Below are positions 7,179-13,338 of a stretch of DNA of 15,632 bases, piece by piece (the stretch's first letter is position 1; the number at the start of each line of letters is the position of its first letter). Location: the NCBI GenBank assembly GCA_030615715.1, contig JAUWYS010000004.1, forward strand, positions 1 to 15,632. The letters are read 5' to 3'. Origin of the DNA: a bacterium. Lineage in GTDB: Bacteria; Patescibacteriota; Minisyncoccia; Minisyncoccales; CG1-02-41-26. The translations under genes and the position numbers were made by a program. The notes below the pieces were generated by a model. The model ran no database searches, was not told the DNA's origin, and saw only the letters and a program-made list of their open reading frames with translations.

Positions 7179-7688
7179 TTGCCAAAAAGAGTCTTTATCA
7201 ACAATCAAATAAGAGCTGACAAAGTAAGGGTAATTGACCCAGACGGCAAGCAGCTTGGGATTTTTAATTTACAAGAAGCCATTCAAAAAGCCAAAGAAGC
7301 AGGGTTAGACCTTATTTTAATAACTCAAAAAGTGCAACCTCCGATTTGTAAGATAATGGATTATGGGAAGTATCTCTACCGAGAGAGTAAAAAAGAAAGA
7401 AAGAAGAGAGCAACCAAGGCCGGCGAGTTAAAAAACGTTAGATTGAGTTTTAATATCTCAGAGCACGATCTGGAAACTCGAGTTAGGGCAGCCGAAAAAT
7501 TCTTAAAAAAGGGTTATCGGGTCAGGGTTGAAATGGTGCTCCGTGGAAGAGAAAGAGCCCTCAGCAATTTTTCTAAACAAAAAATAAATCACTTTTTGGA
7601 AGTTCTGAAGGAAACTGTGCCCATTAAAATTGAAAGAGAATTAAAAAGAGAGGGCAGAGGATTAACCATGATTATCGCTAAAGAATAA
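7179..7688 (+). CDS. infC: Translation initiation factor IF-3
   Basis: A 169-residue IF3, which binds the 30S subunit, prevents premature 50S joining and rejects non-AUG starts. The N-domain begins with INNQIRADKVRVIDPDGKQLG at about 7-27, followed by a basic linker (KKERKKRATKAGE). The C-domain contains ISEHDLETRVRAAEKFLKKGYRVRVEM and RGRE. The start is TTG at 7179, directly preceded by an in-frame ATT at 7176. No ATG or GTG lies in frame upstream before the tmRNA body. IF3 genes with AUU or other rare starts are known to be autoregulated because IF3 discriminates against them. No Shine-Dalgarno is visible; the 13 bases before the start follow directly on the tmRNA 3' end. rpmI starts three bases after the stop. 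Confidence 0.96.
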   Translation: MPKRVFINNQIRADKVRVIDPDGKQLGIFNLQEAIQKAKEAGLDLILITQKVQPPICKIMDYGKYLYRESKKERKKRATKAGELKNVRLSFNISEHDLETRVRAAEKFLKKGYRVRVEMVLRGRERALSNFSKQKINHFLEVLKETVPIKIERELKREGRGLTMIIAKE

Positions 7689-7691
7689 TTT

Positions 7692-7874
7692 ATGAAAACG
7701 AGAAAATCACTAAAAAAGAGATTTAAAATTACCAAGACCGGCAAGGTGATGAGAAGGGCTACTGGTCAAGACCATTTCCGGGCAAAGAAATCGGGAAAGA
7801 AAATAAGACAGACCCGCAAATGGGTTCACGTTTCAAAGCCCTTGGCCAAAAAGATAAAGAAGCTAATGGGCTAA
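7692..7874 (+). CDS. rpmI: Large-subunit ribosomal protein bL35
   Basis: A 60-residue, strongly basic ribosomal protein with the bL35 pattern: MKTRKSLKKRFKITKTGKV at the start, then RRATGQDHFRAKKSGKKIRQ and a KPLAKKIKKLMG tail. Length and position between infC and rplT are normal for the family and for the widespread infC-rpmI-rplT operon. The ATG follows the infC stop after three bases, so its translation is probably coupled to that of infC. The classical L20 operator upstream of rpmI in E. coli needs long leader pairings, and I could not identify one in this short junction. Confidence 0.96.
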   Translation: MKTRKSLKKRFKITKTGKVMRRATGQDHFRAKKSGKKIRQTRKWVHVSKPLAKKIKKLMG

Positions 7875-7884
7875 TTTAAAATTC

Positions 7885-8232
7885 ATGGTTCGTGTCAAAC
7901 GAGGAAAAACTGCTCATAAAAAAAGAGAGCGCCTCCTTAAAGAGACGAAAGGTTTTCGTTGGGGCAGAAAGACGAAATACCGCCAAGCCAAAGAAGCCCT
8001 CATCCATGCCAGAAAATATGCCTACAGAGACAGAAGAGTCAAGAAAAGAGAGGCAAGGCGTCTTTGGCAAATCCAAATTGCAGCTTTCTGCAAAGAATTG
8101 GGAATTTCTTATAGTAAATTTATCAATGGTTTGAAGAAAAATAAAATTGAGCTTGATAGAAAAATCTTAGCTCAACTTGCCCGAGAAAAACCAGAGATTT
8201 TCAAAAAAATCGTGGAGGAAGTAAAAGGATAA
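7885..8232 (+). CDS. rplT: Large-subunit ribosomal protein bL20
   Basis: A 115-residue bL20, an early assembly protein of the 50S subunit that in many bacteria also represses this operon. The N-terminal extension MVRVKRGKTAHKKRERLLKE and the block KGFRWGRKTKYRQAKEALIHARKYAYRDRRVKKREARRLW are typical, as is the globular part AFCKELGISYSKFINGLKKN and the final LAREKPEIFKKIVEEVK. The ATG is 10 bases after rpmI. It is the last gene of the plus-strand block; a hairpin terminator follows 21 bases after the stop. The overlapping frames at 7876-8076 and 7892-8134 are shadows. Confidence 0.97.
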   Translation: MVRVKRGKTAHKKRERLLKETKGFRWGRKTKYRQAKEALIHARKYAYRDRRVKKREARRLWQIQIAAFCKELGISYSKFINGLKKNKIELDRKILAQLAREKPEIFKKIVEEVKG

Positions 8233-8253
8233 GCTTAATCTAAAAAGAATTGG

Positions 8254-8282
8254 AAAGAGCCCACTATGGTGGGCCCTTTTCT
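8254..8282 (+). terminator. Rho-independent terminator after rplT, possibly bidirectional
   Basis: GCCCAC (8259-8264) pairs with GTGGGC (8269-8274) around a TATG loop. After one A-C mismatch, AAAG (8254-8257) pairs with CTTT (8276-8279), and a short T run follows at 8277-8280. It ends the infC operon. The converging minus-strand gene has its stop at 8266-8264, inside the hairpin. Read on the minus strand the hairpin is followed by TCTTTCC, a weaker tail, so it may serve both directions. Confidence 0.8.
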
Positions 8283-8515
8283 TCAAGCTTAATTCTTTTC
8301 TCTAATGCTATTTCTCTAATTTCCTCCACGGATTTGAGAGTAGAACAAATCTCACCGCTCAAAGCTAATAATTCCTGGATGGTCTTTTCAGCTGAGTCAT
8401 CCGGATTTTTAATTCCCTGCAGTATTCTTTGTAAATCAGTGCTGATTTTCTTAGCTTCTTTCCCAATCTCACCAACAGCCTTTATTATTCCGTCTAAATC
8501 TTTTACCTTTCTCAT
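8264..8515 (-). CDS. Small helical protein of unknown function
   Basis: An 83-residue protein that I do not recognise. It has no signal peptide or membrane segment. Hydrophobic residues recur every three to four positions (VKDLDGIIKAVGEIGKEAKKI, then ELLALSGEICSTLKSVEEI), which suggests a two-helix or coiled-coil protein. The start at 8515 is supported by AAGGAG eight bases upstream, one of the few clear Shine-Dalgarno sequences in the window. It is the last gene of the minus-strand run and its stop lies within the shared terminator hairpin. The plus-strand frame at 8250-8576 covers the same bases but has a less protein-like composition. Confidence 0.65.
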   Translation of the reverse strand: MRKVKDLDGIIKAVGEIGKEAKKISTDLQRILQGIKNPDDSAEKTIQELLALSGEICSTLKSVEEIREIALEKRIKLEEKGPP

Positions 8516-8541
8516 TCCCTTTACTCCTTTTAAGGTGCTAT

Positions 8542-8826
8542 TTATTTTTTACTATCAAAGCGTTTGCCATCTTTAATTATATTACCTTCTTCTCTTAATA
8601 GTTCAATCTTCTTTCTCGCTCCTTTATTATAACCTCCAATTTTTCCATCGGTTCTGATGACCCGGTGGCAGGGAATGTTTGGGTTTTTGTTTTTAGCTAA
8701 AATATTCCCTACCGCTCTCCAGGCTTTAGACCTGCCGGCTCTTTGAGCTACTTTCTTGTAAGTCAGAACTTTCCCCTTGGGAATTTTTTTAACTATTTCA
8801 TAAACTTTTTCTTGAAAGGAATTCAT
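8542..8826 (-). CDS. MGMT-family protein, DNA-binding/active-site domain only (alkyltransferase-like)
   Basis: A 94-residue protein consisting only of the C-terminal domain of O6-alkylguanine-DNA alkyltransferase. Marks are FQEKVYEIVKKIPKGKVLTYKKVA at 4-27, the helix-turn-helix with RAVGNIL at 37-43 (Arg37 is the likely base-flipping 'arginine finger') and the acceptor motif IPCHRVIRTDGKIGGY at 51-66 with Cys53. Full MGMT proteins have an additional N-terminal domain. Alkyltransferase-like (ATL) proteins of this length often have Trp in place of Cys; here Cys is kept, so methyl transfer to the protein is possible. ATL-type flagging of lesions for nucleotide excision repair is the alternative. 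The ATG at 8826 overlaps the Nudix gene by 29 bases, and this start matches the family N-terminus. Confidence 0.9.
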   Translation of the reverse strand: MNSFQEKVYEIVKKIPKGKVLTYKKVAQRAGRSKAWRAVGNILAKNKNPNIPCHRVIRTDGKIGGYNKGARKKIELLREEGNIIKDGKRFDSKK

Positions 8827-9223
8827 TGGCTTTTCTTAAAACCTCTTTGGAACCCTTAAAGGTTAAACGGTTGATGGCTTCCTGATAGGGAAGCCAGAGA
8901 TAATCTTTGTGTTCGTAAGACAGTTTTACCTTTTCTGTTTTAGTTTGGGCCAAAAGGAAGATGACAATCTTCATCACATTCTCTCCCCTGGACTTGAAGA
9001 AAAACTTTATCCACTCTTTAAATCCAGGGATAAACTTAATCTCCTCTAAAGCCACCTCTTCTTTAATTTCCCGCCTGGCCGTATCTTCCAGGGACTCCCC
9101 TTTCTCAATAAGACCTCGGGGAAATTCCCAGTGGCCTCTTTGATATTGGATTAAAAGATATTTTATTTCTTCGTTTCGTCGGAAGACAATGGCGCCTGCC
9201 GATTTTTCTATTGGCATATTCAC
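8798..9223 (-). CDS. Nudix hydrolase
   Basis: A small Nudix-fold pyrophosphohydrolase of 141 residues (139 if started at the ATG at 9217). The box GX5EX7REUXEEXGU appears as GLIEKGE...REIKEEVAL, residues 37-59. The metal-binding REXXEE is intact, but the usual Gly after EEX is Ala. KSAGAIVFRR at the start and GHWEFPRGLIEKGE resemble bis(5'-nucleosyl)-tetraphosphatases, so Ap4A-type or other nucleotide clean-up is possible. The GTG at 9223 shares the bases GTGA with the stop of the small membrane peptide gene, a classic coupling overlap. The ATG six bases later is an equally acceptable start. No Shine-Dalgarno is seen for either. It overlaps the next gene by 29 bases. Confidence 0.9.
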   Translation of the reverse strand: MNMPIEKSAGAIVFRRNEEIKYLLIQYQRGHWEFPRGLIEKGESLEDTARREIKEEVALEEIKFIPGFKEWIKFFFKSRGENVMKIVIFLLAQTKTEKVKLSYEHKDYLWLPYQEAINRLTFKGSKEVLRKANEFLSRKSL

Positions 9224-9363
9224 TTATAAACCCAAGAAGATAACAGCCAAAAAAGTAATATGGCTGCTATTCCTAAAACCACCCAAATAAATTGATTTGG
9301 TTTCTGGGTTTTTTCCTGGGGCTTCTGGGGGGCTTGAGTTTGGACTTGTTTTTGATTTTCCAT
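9220..9363 (-). CDS. Small single-span membrane protein (47 residues)
   Basis: A short gene that I found by translating the gap between polX and the Nudix gene. The ATG at 9363 opens a 47-residue frame. Residues 1-24 are polar and rich in Gln, Lys and Pro (MENQKQVQTQAPQKPQEKTQ). Residues 25-45 form one strongly hydrophobic helix (FIWVVLGIAAILLFWLLSSW), ending in VYK. The polar N-terminus lacks a signal peptide cleavage pattern, so a single-anchor protein is likely; its topology is not clear. It starts 18 bases after the polX stop and its TGA overlaps the Nudix GTG as GTGA, which supports it being translated. No function can be assigned. Confidence 0.6.
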   Translation of the reverse strand: MENQKQVQTQAPQKPQEKTQKPNQFIWVVLGIAAILLFWLLSSWVYK

Positions 9364-9381
9364 AGATTTTTCTATTTTAAG

Positions 9382-11124
9382 TTATTTGAAGAATTTTAGC
9401 AATTTCTCTAAGGGTTGAGTGTTGATGATGTCTTTTTTCTCAGCCCAACCTCGGCGAGCGGTGGCTACGCCATATTCCATGAACCTTAATTGGTCCTTAT
9501 GGTGAGAGTCAGTGTTGATTATCAATTTTATCCCTGCCCCAACGGCTCTTTTAACATTAACATCATTCAAGTCCAATCTTTCAGGAAAAGAGTTTACTTC
9601 CAAGATGGTTTTTGTTTCTCGGGCAGCTCTTAAAATTTTATCAATGTCAATTTGGTATTCGTCCCTTCTTTTCAGAATTCTGCCAGTGGGGTGGGAGATA
9701 ATTTTGATATAGGGATTTTTCATGGCTCTGATAATCCTTTCGGTCATTTTCTCTTTAGCCATCTTCATATTTGAATGAACGCCAGCAATGGCATAATCCA
9801 ATTTCTTCAAGGCCTCATCTTTGATGTCTATTGAACCATCATTTAAGATATTGGTCTCCGCTCCTTGGAGAATCTTAAATTTGGCATTTGATGTTTGGAT
9901 TTTGGCATTTAGCTTGTCTATTTCTTTTCTCTGTTGAGCCAATTTTGTCTCATCTAAGCCATGCTCAATCCTTAAGAATTTAGTGTGGTCAGCAATGCCC
10001 AGGTATTGATAACCTTGAGCCATGGCCTCTTGAGCCATTTCCAAAATGGTATTCTCTCCTCCGTCCCATTTGGAATGGCAATGTAAATCACCCTTGATAT
10101 CTTTCAATTCTACTAATTTAGGTAATCCATTGGGCTTGCCCTGAGCTTGCCGAAGGGCTGCTCCAATTTCTCCCCTGTTCTCTCTTATTTCTGGAGGAGG
10201 GCATTTCATGCCCAAGATTTTGTAAACCTCCTCCTCGGTTTTGCCAGCCACCTGCTTTTTCCCTCTAAAAACTCCGTATTCATTAAGTTTCAACCCCTTA
10301 TCCATGGCAATTTTCCTGGTTTGAATATTATGCTCTTTTGAACCGGTAAAATACTGCAAGGCCGAGCCGTAAGATTTTCTGGGAACAACTCGCAAATCCA
10401 TGCCAAAGCCCTCTGCTAATCTTACGGAGGACTTAGTTATTCCGGTACCCCAAATTTTAACAATGCCGGGCAGAGAACAAAAAAAGTCCATCACTTTTTG
10501 AGGACTTTTTGTCACCACCAAAAAATCAACATCTCCAATGGTCTCTTTCATTCTCCTGACTGAACCGCAAACACTAATCTCTTCCACTTCCTTTAGATTT
10601 TTCAAGCTATTTTCAATTTCTCTGACTCGAGGTAAAATTTCCCCCAAAAGAAATCTCCCCTTGCTCCTTTTCAAGAATTTAATTCCTTGTAAAATGTTTT
10701 TCTCTGTCTGTTCGCCGAAATTGGGAAGGTTTCTAATCTTGCTGGCTCTGGCAGCTTTTTCTAAATCTTTTAAATTCTTAATCTTCAGATGTTTGTACAA
10801 ATCCCTGACCATTTTGGGACCCAACCCTTCAACCGAAGTAAGCTCAGCCATATCCACTGGATATTTCTTTTGGTAATCCTGATAATGTTTTATTTTGCCA
10901 GTTTTTAGATATTCAATAATTTTCTCAGCGATATTTTTACCAATACTTGGAATCTCCTCCAGCGCCTTCTTGCCCCCTCTTTGGTAGATCTCTCCAATAT
11001 CTTCACCCAGAGTTTCCAAAGCCAAGGCTGCTTTTTGATAAGCATAGGGTTTGAAAGCCACTTCTTCCATTTCCAAAAAATCAGCAATCTCATAAAATAT
11101 CTTGGCAATTTCCTGGTTTTTCAT
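9382..11124 (-). CDS. polX: DNA polymerase/3'-5' exonuclease PolX
   Basis: A 580-residue bacterial family X polymerase with a PHP domain, acting in base-excision or gap repair. Residues 1-150 are the helix-hairpin-helix region (IPSIGKNIAEKI, VEGLGPKMV). The polymerase site has GSVRR at 187-191, GDVDFLV at 197-203 (Asp198 and Asp200) and GMDLRVV with Asp243. The PHP metal ligands are visible: DLHCH (His348, His350), ADH (His380), GAE (Glu423), GVH (His450), SHP (His478) and NTDSHH (Asp539, His541). The frame extends to 11223, but the ATG at 11124 matches the family start (MKN.EIA.IFYEIAD) and avoids overlap with the MFS gene. Two repeat-like inserts interrupt it: residues 324-333 between the domains and about 406-415 in the PHP domain. 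Confidence 0.96.
   Translation of the reverse strand: MKNQEIAKIFYEIADFLEMEEVAFKPYAYQKAALALETLGEDIGEIYQRGGKKALEEIPSIGKNIAEKIIEYLKTGKIKHYQDYQKKYPVDMAELTSVEGLGPKMVRDLYKHLKIKNLKDLEKAARASKIRNLPNFGEQTEKNILQGIKFLKRSKGRFLLGEILPRVREIENSLKNLKEVEEISVCGSVRRMKETIGDVDFLVVTKSPQKVMDFFCSLPGIVKIWGTGITKSSVRLAEGFGMDLRVVPRKSYGSALQYFTGSKEHNIQTRKIAMDKGLKLNEYGVFRGKKQVAGKTEEEVYKILGMKCPPPEIRENRGEIGAALRQAQGKPNGLPKLVELKDIKGDLHCHSKWDGGENTILEMAQEAMAQGYQYLGIADHTKFLRIEHGLDETKLAQQRKEIDKLNAKIQTSNAKFKILQGAETNILNDGSIDIKDEALKKLDYAIAGVHSNMKMAKEKMTERIIRAMKNPYIKIISHPTGRILKRRDEYQIDIDKILRAARETKTILEVNSFPERLDLNDVNVKRAVGAGIKLIINTDSHHKDQLRFMEYGVATARRGWAEKKDIINTQPLEKLLKFFK
9880..9910 (-). repeat. In-frame 21-base direct repeat inside polX
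   Basis: TTTGGCATTT occurs at 9880-9889 and again at 9901-9910, a period of 21 bases or seven codons. On the coding strand it gives a repeated NAK(I/F) unit (NAKIQTSNAKFKIL). From memory, related PolX proteins have a shorter link here, so this may be a small tandem duplication or part of an interspersed repeat. Confidence 0.5.
10132..10158 (-). repeat. Palindromic interspersed-repeat-like element inside polX
   Basis: A 27-base GC-rich island in AT-rich DNA. It contains inverted arms GCCCT (10138-10142) and AGGGC (10154-10158), and direct copies of GCTTGCC (10134-10140 and 10145-10151). On the coding strand it is read in frame as LRQAQGKPNGL between the polymerase and PHP domains. The CTTCGGCAAGCTCAGG core resembles a short repeat I recall from many uncultured bacterial and Chloroflexi genomes. 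It occurs only once in this window, so the repeat status is inferred. Confidence 0.6.
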
Positions 11125-11161
11125 ATTTTGAACACCAGCAAAAATTATCCCTAGAGGTATA

Positions 11162-11797
11162 TTACCGAGGGAGAGGAGGCTCAGCCGGGCCAAAAGGAAC
11201 TCCTTTTTCTTTCTTGGGGACAATTAGAGCTTTATAGATAAGAAGAGGCAGGAGGCCTCCAATAATTCCTAAAATTCCTACCACAATAAAGACTGGCTCA
11301 AAACCAAATTTAGAAACCATAAAGCCGCCGATTGCTCCAGCAATTCCTACTCCTAACCCTACGGCTGTTCCATCTAATCCCCATTCAGTAGCTTCTTTCC
11401 CTTTGTCAATATGGCGAGTAAAGATGGCTGCCCAGCCAGAAGTATTTAAAGCTATCCCTAAACCGTAAAAAGCTTGAAGTAAATAAATATGCCAAGGTAA
11501 AGAAGCCAGTAAAAAACCAAAAGGAACTAGGCCAGCCATTAAAAAACCAGAAACTATAAACCAAAAATCATCTTTTTCTCCGTAGTTTTTATCCAAAAAC
11601 AAGCCCATCGGTACTCTTAAAATAGATCTTAAAATCCAGAAAATAGCTGAGGCGATTCCTACAACTACTATATCTCCTCCTTCAATTTTCTCGACAATAA
11701 AAATGGCAAAAATTGGGGTAATTAGACCCCAACCACTCCAAAATGCTAAATCACTCAAGATAAGGTATTTGACAATGCGGTTAATTTTGAATTTCAT
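11162..11797 (-). CDS. Half-size MFS-type membrane protein (six helices)
   Basis: A 211-residue protein with about six hydrophobic helices (roughly 9-36, 43-66, 78-98, 102-125, 143-165 and 168-190). RVPMGLFLDKNYGEKD between helices 2 and 3 resembles the MFS motif A loop (G...DR.GRR), and the proline- and glycine-rich helices fit an MFS transporter. Normal MFS proteins have 12 or more helices, so this is half the usual size. The frame ends cleanly in a basic, Pro-rich tail (VPFGPAEPPLPR) and the next gene follows normally, so it may work as a dimer rather than being a fragment. The substrate is unknown. The ATG lies two bases after the yjbQ stop, so they are in one transcript. Confidence 0.75.
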   Translation of the reverse strand: MKFKINRIVKYLILSDLAFWSGWGLITPIFAIFIVEKIEGGDIVVVGIASAIFWILRSILRVPMGLFLDKNYGEKDDFWFIVSGFLMAGLVPFGFLLASLPWHIYLLQAFYGLGIALNTSGWAAIFTRHIDKGKEATEWGLDGTAVGLGVGIAGAIGGFMVSKFGFEPVFIVVGILGIIGGLLPLLIYKALIVPKKEKGVPFGPAEPPLPR

Positions 11798-11799
11798 TA

Positions 11800-12204
11800 T
11801 TATTTACCAATTACCTTAACTAATATTTCCCTTTCTCTTGGCCGGTTGTCGAAGTCCAAGAAAACGATTTGCTGCCATTGGCCTAAAACTAATTTCCCAT
11901 TTTCAATGGGTACGGCTAAAAATGGTTTAAGCAGGGCTGACCTGACATGGGCGTAACCATTGCAATCGCCCCACTTCTGGCAATGCTTATAATCTTCATT
12001 CATCGGAGCAATCCTTTCCAGAGCCCTTTTTAAATCTTCAATTACTCCTTCCTCATATTCAATGGTGGTCAGGCCACAAGTTGAGCCAGGAGAAGATATC
12101 AAACAAATCCCCTCTTTCACTTTTGATTCTTTGACCAATTGAGAAAGCTTATCGGTTATATTAATTATATCATTGAAACCTTTTGTTGAAACAGAAAATT
12201 TCAT
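11800..12204 (-). CDS. YjbQ family protein (UPF0047)
   Basis: A 134-residue member of the YjbQ/UPF0047 family, some of which show secondary thiamine-phosphate synthase activity; the real role in the cell is unsettled. Marks are PGSTCGLTTIEYEEG at 39-53, IEDLKRALERIAP at 55-67, NGYAHVRSALL at 82-92 with His86, and the family signature VPIENGKLVLGQWQQIVFLDFDNRPRERE from 98. The central 'LGTWQ' reads LGQWQ and 'GHAH' reads GYAH. The GST...TTIE form resembles the thermophile and archaeal branch I remember rather than the HT(S/T)A form of E. coli. It overlaps the upstream flippase-like gene by ATGA and leads into the MFS gene after two bases. Confidence 0.9.
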   Translation of the reverse strand: MKFSVSTKGFNDIINITDKLSQLVKESKVKEGICLISSPGSTCGLTTIEYEEGVIEDLKRALERIAPMNEDYKHCQKWGDCNGYAHVRSALLKPFLAVPIENGKLVLGQWQQIVFLDFDNRPREREILVKVIGK

Positions 12205-13229
12205 TTTAGTTTCTTTAAGTTGTCAATGAATCCTAAAATTTTAACTTCAGCAAGTTCCGCCCCGAATTTAACCAAGAAAACGACCCCTATCAGACACAAA
12301 AATAAATCGGCCCCCCGCCAAACCATGCCGAAAATTGTTCCGGTGGCAAAGCCCAAGCCCAAGGTTCCAAAACTAAAAGCTGAAGCTGCCTCCAAGCTTC
12401 CCAGACCAGCCGGCAAAGGAAAAAGTAACCCCAGGTTGGCGAAACCATAAATAGCCAGCGCCCTGGAAACCTCAATCCCCTCTTTCAAAAAGAAGATTAA
12501 CAGAGCCGCCCTTAAAAAAAGTAAAAAGTATCTTAAAAAACTTAAACTAAGCCCCTTCCAGAAAGCCCTTCTCCGAGGTGAGAAAAAACGAATAACCTCT
12601 TTTTCGGTACCAAATATTATTTTGCCGTTTGGCGTGTTCTTAAACTTCTCTTTTCTAATTCCAAAAACTTTCAAAAACCATTCCAGAACACTCTCTCTGT
12701 TGACGGCTTTAAAATAGAAAAGCAACAGAATCCCCAATAATCCCAAAATTATTAAAGCTACCAGCCAAGCCATCATGTGAGAAGGAAAATGACCATAAAA
12801 CAAAAAAGCCAGAATCCCGACTATCAGAAACATCAAAAACAAAGTGCCGTCCAAAATTTTGTCAATGATGACTGAGGCGGCACTTTTTTCCCAGCTGAAA
12901 TTAAATTTTTTCTTTGTTAGATATATTCGGAAAGCCTCTCCCCCGAGAAGAGAGATCGGGGTAAGGAAACTTATGGCAAATCCCACCGACCATAACTTCC
13001 CCAAATCTTTGACCCTGGCATCCAAACCCTGAGATCGCAAGATTAGTTTCCACCTTAAAACGCTGATGGCTGCTATGACGAAAGTTAGCAGGACAATTAT
13101 TATTCCCTTAAAGCTCAAAAATAAAACAAAGGCTTCGCTCAATCTGTCCCAGCCAGCCCTTCCCATAACAAAGCCGAAAATAACCAAACCAATTGATAAA
13201 GCAATGACAAATTTTAGAACTTTCTTCAT
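12201..13229 (-). CDS. Flippase-like integral membrane protein (lysylphosphatidylglycerol synthase TM / AglD family)
   Basis: A 342-residue integral membrane protein with about eight hydrophobic segments, beginning with VLKFVIALSIGLVIFGFVM at 4-22. RWKLILRSQGL at 60-70, FLTPISLLGGEAFRIYLTKKK at 93-113 and ASVIIDKILDG at 123-133 fit the UPF0104 / LPG synthase transmembrane family. The LPAGLGSLEAA block near 276 also fits. In MprF this fold flips lipids; stand-alone members are linked to cell-envelope lipid or glycolipid metabolism. The soluble aminoacyl-transfer domain of MprF is absent. It heads the minus-strand run, with an extended -10 promoter just upstream. The ATG is about six bases from the predicted transcription start and has no Shine-Dalgarno. 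Confidence 0.85.
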   Translation of the reverse strand: MKKVLKFVIALSIGLVIFGFVMGRAGWDRLSEAFVLFLSFKGIIIVLLTFVIAAISVLRWKLILRSQGLDARVKDLGKLWSVGFAISFLTPISLLGGEAFRIYLTKKKFNFSWEKSAASVIIDKILDGTLFLMFLIVGILAFLFYGHFPSHMMAWLVALIILGLLGILLLFYFKAVNRESVLEWFLKVFGIRKEKFKNTPNGKIIFGTEKEVIRFFSPRRRAFWKGLSLSFLRYFLLFLRAALLIFFLKEGIEVSRALAIYGFANLGLLFPLPAGLGSLEAASAFSFGTLGLGFATGTIFGMVWRGADLFLCLIGVVFLVKFGAELAEVKILGFIDNLKKLK

Positions 13230-13241
13230 TAATATTTTATT

Positions 13242-13250
13242 ATTATACCA
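13242..13250 (-). promoter_or_regulatory. Extended -10 promoter for the flippase-like gene and the polX run
   Basis: On the minus strand the sequence reads TGGTATAAT: TG, one base, and a perfect TATAAT at 13247-13242. No clear -35 lies 16-18 bases upstream. Transcription would start near 13235, about six bases before the ATG at 13229, so the mRNA would have almost no leader. It follows directly on a terminator for the upstream genes, which supports a new transcription unit here. Confidence 0.7.
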
Positions 13251-13285
13251 GAAATTTCAAAAGTTGCCTGGCATTTAGAGTAAAT

Positions 13286-13311
13286 AAAAAAAATCGGCCG
13301 GGGCTGGCCGA
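13286..13311 (-). terminator. Rho-independent terminator after the greA / M49-like pair
   Basis: On the minus strand TCGGCC pairs with GGCCGA around a six-base AGCCCC loop, followed by eight T residues (plus-strand A run 13286-13293). This is a standard intrinsic terminator 28 bases past the stop of the M49-like gene. The same strand has its next promoter about 40 bases further on. Confidence 0.9.
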
Positions 13312-13338
13312 GATAAATGTCGGGAAAAGACCTAACCA

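Noticed and set aside
8250..8576. Plus-strand frame of 108 codons after rplT
   Set aside because: It begins inside the terminator hairpin, is Phe/Ser-rich like an antisense shadow, and competes with a minus-strand gene that has a good ribosome site.
11125..11223. N-terminal extension of PolX by 33 residues
   Set aside because: It would overlap the MFS gene by 62 bases and lacks family similarity, while the ATG at 11124 gives the normal PolX N-terminus.
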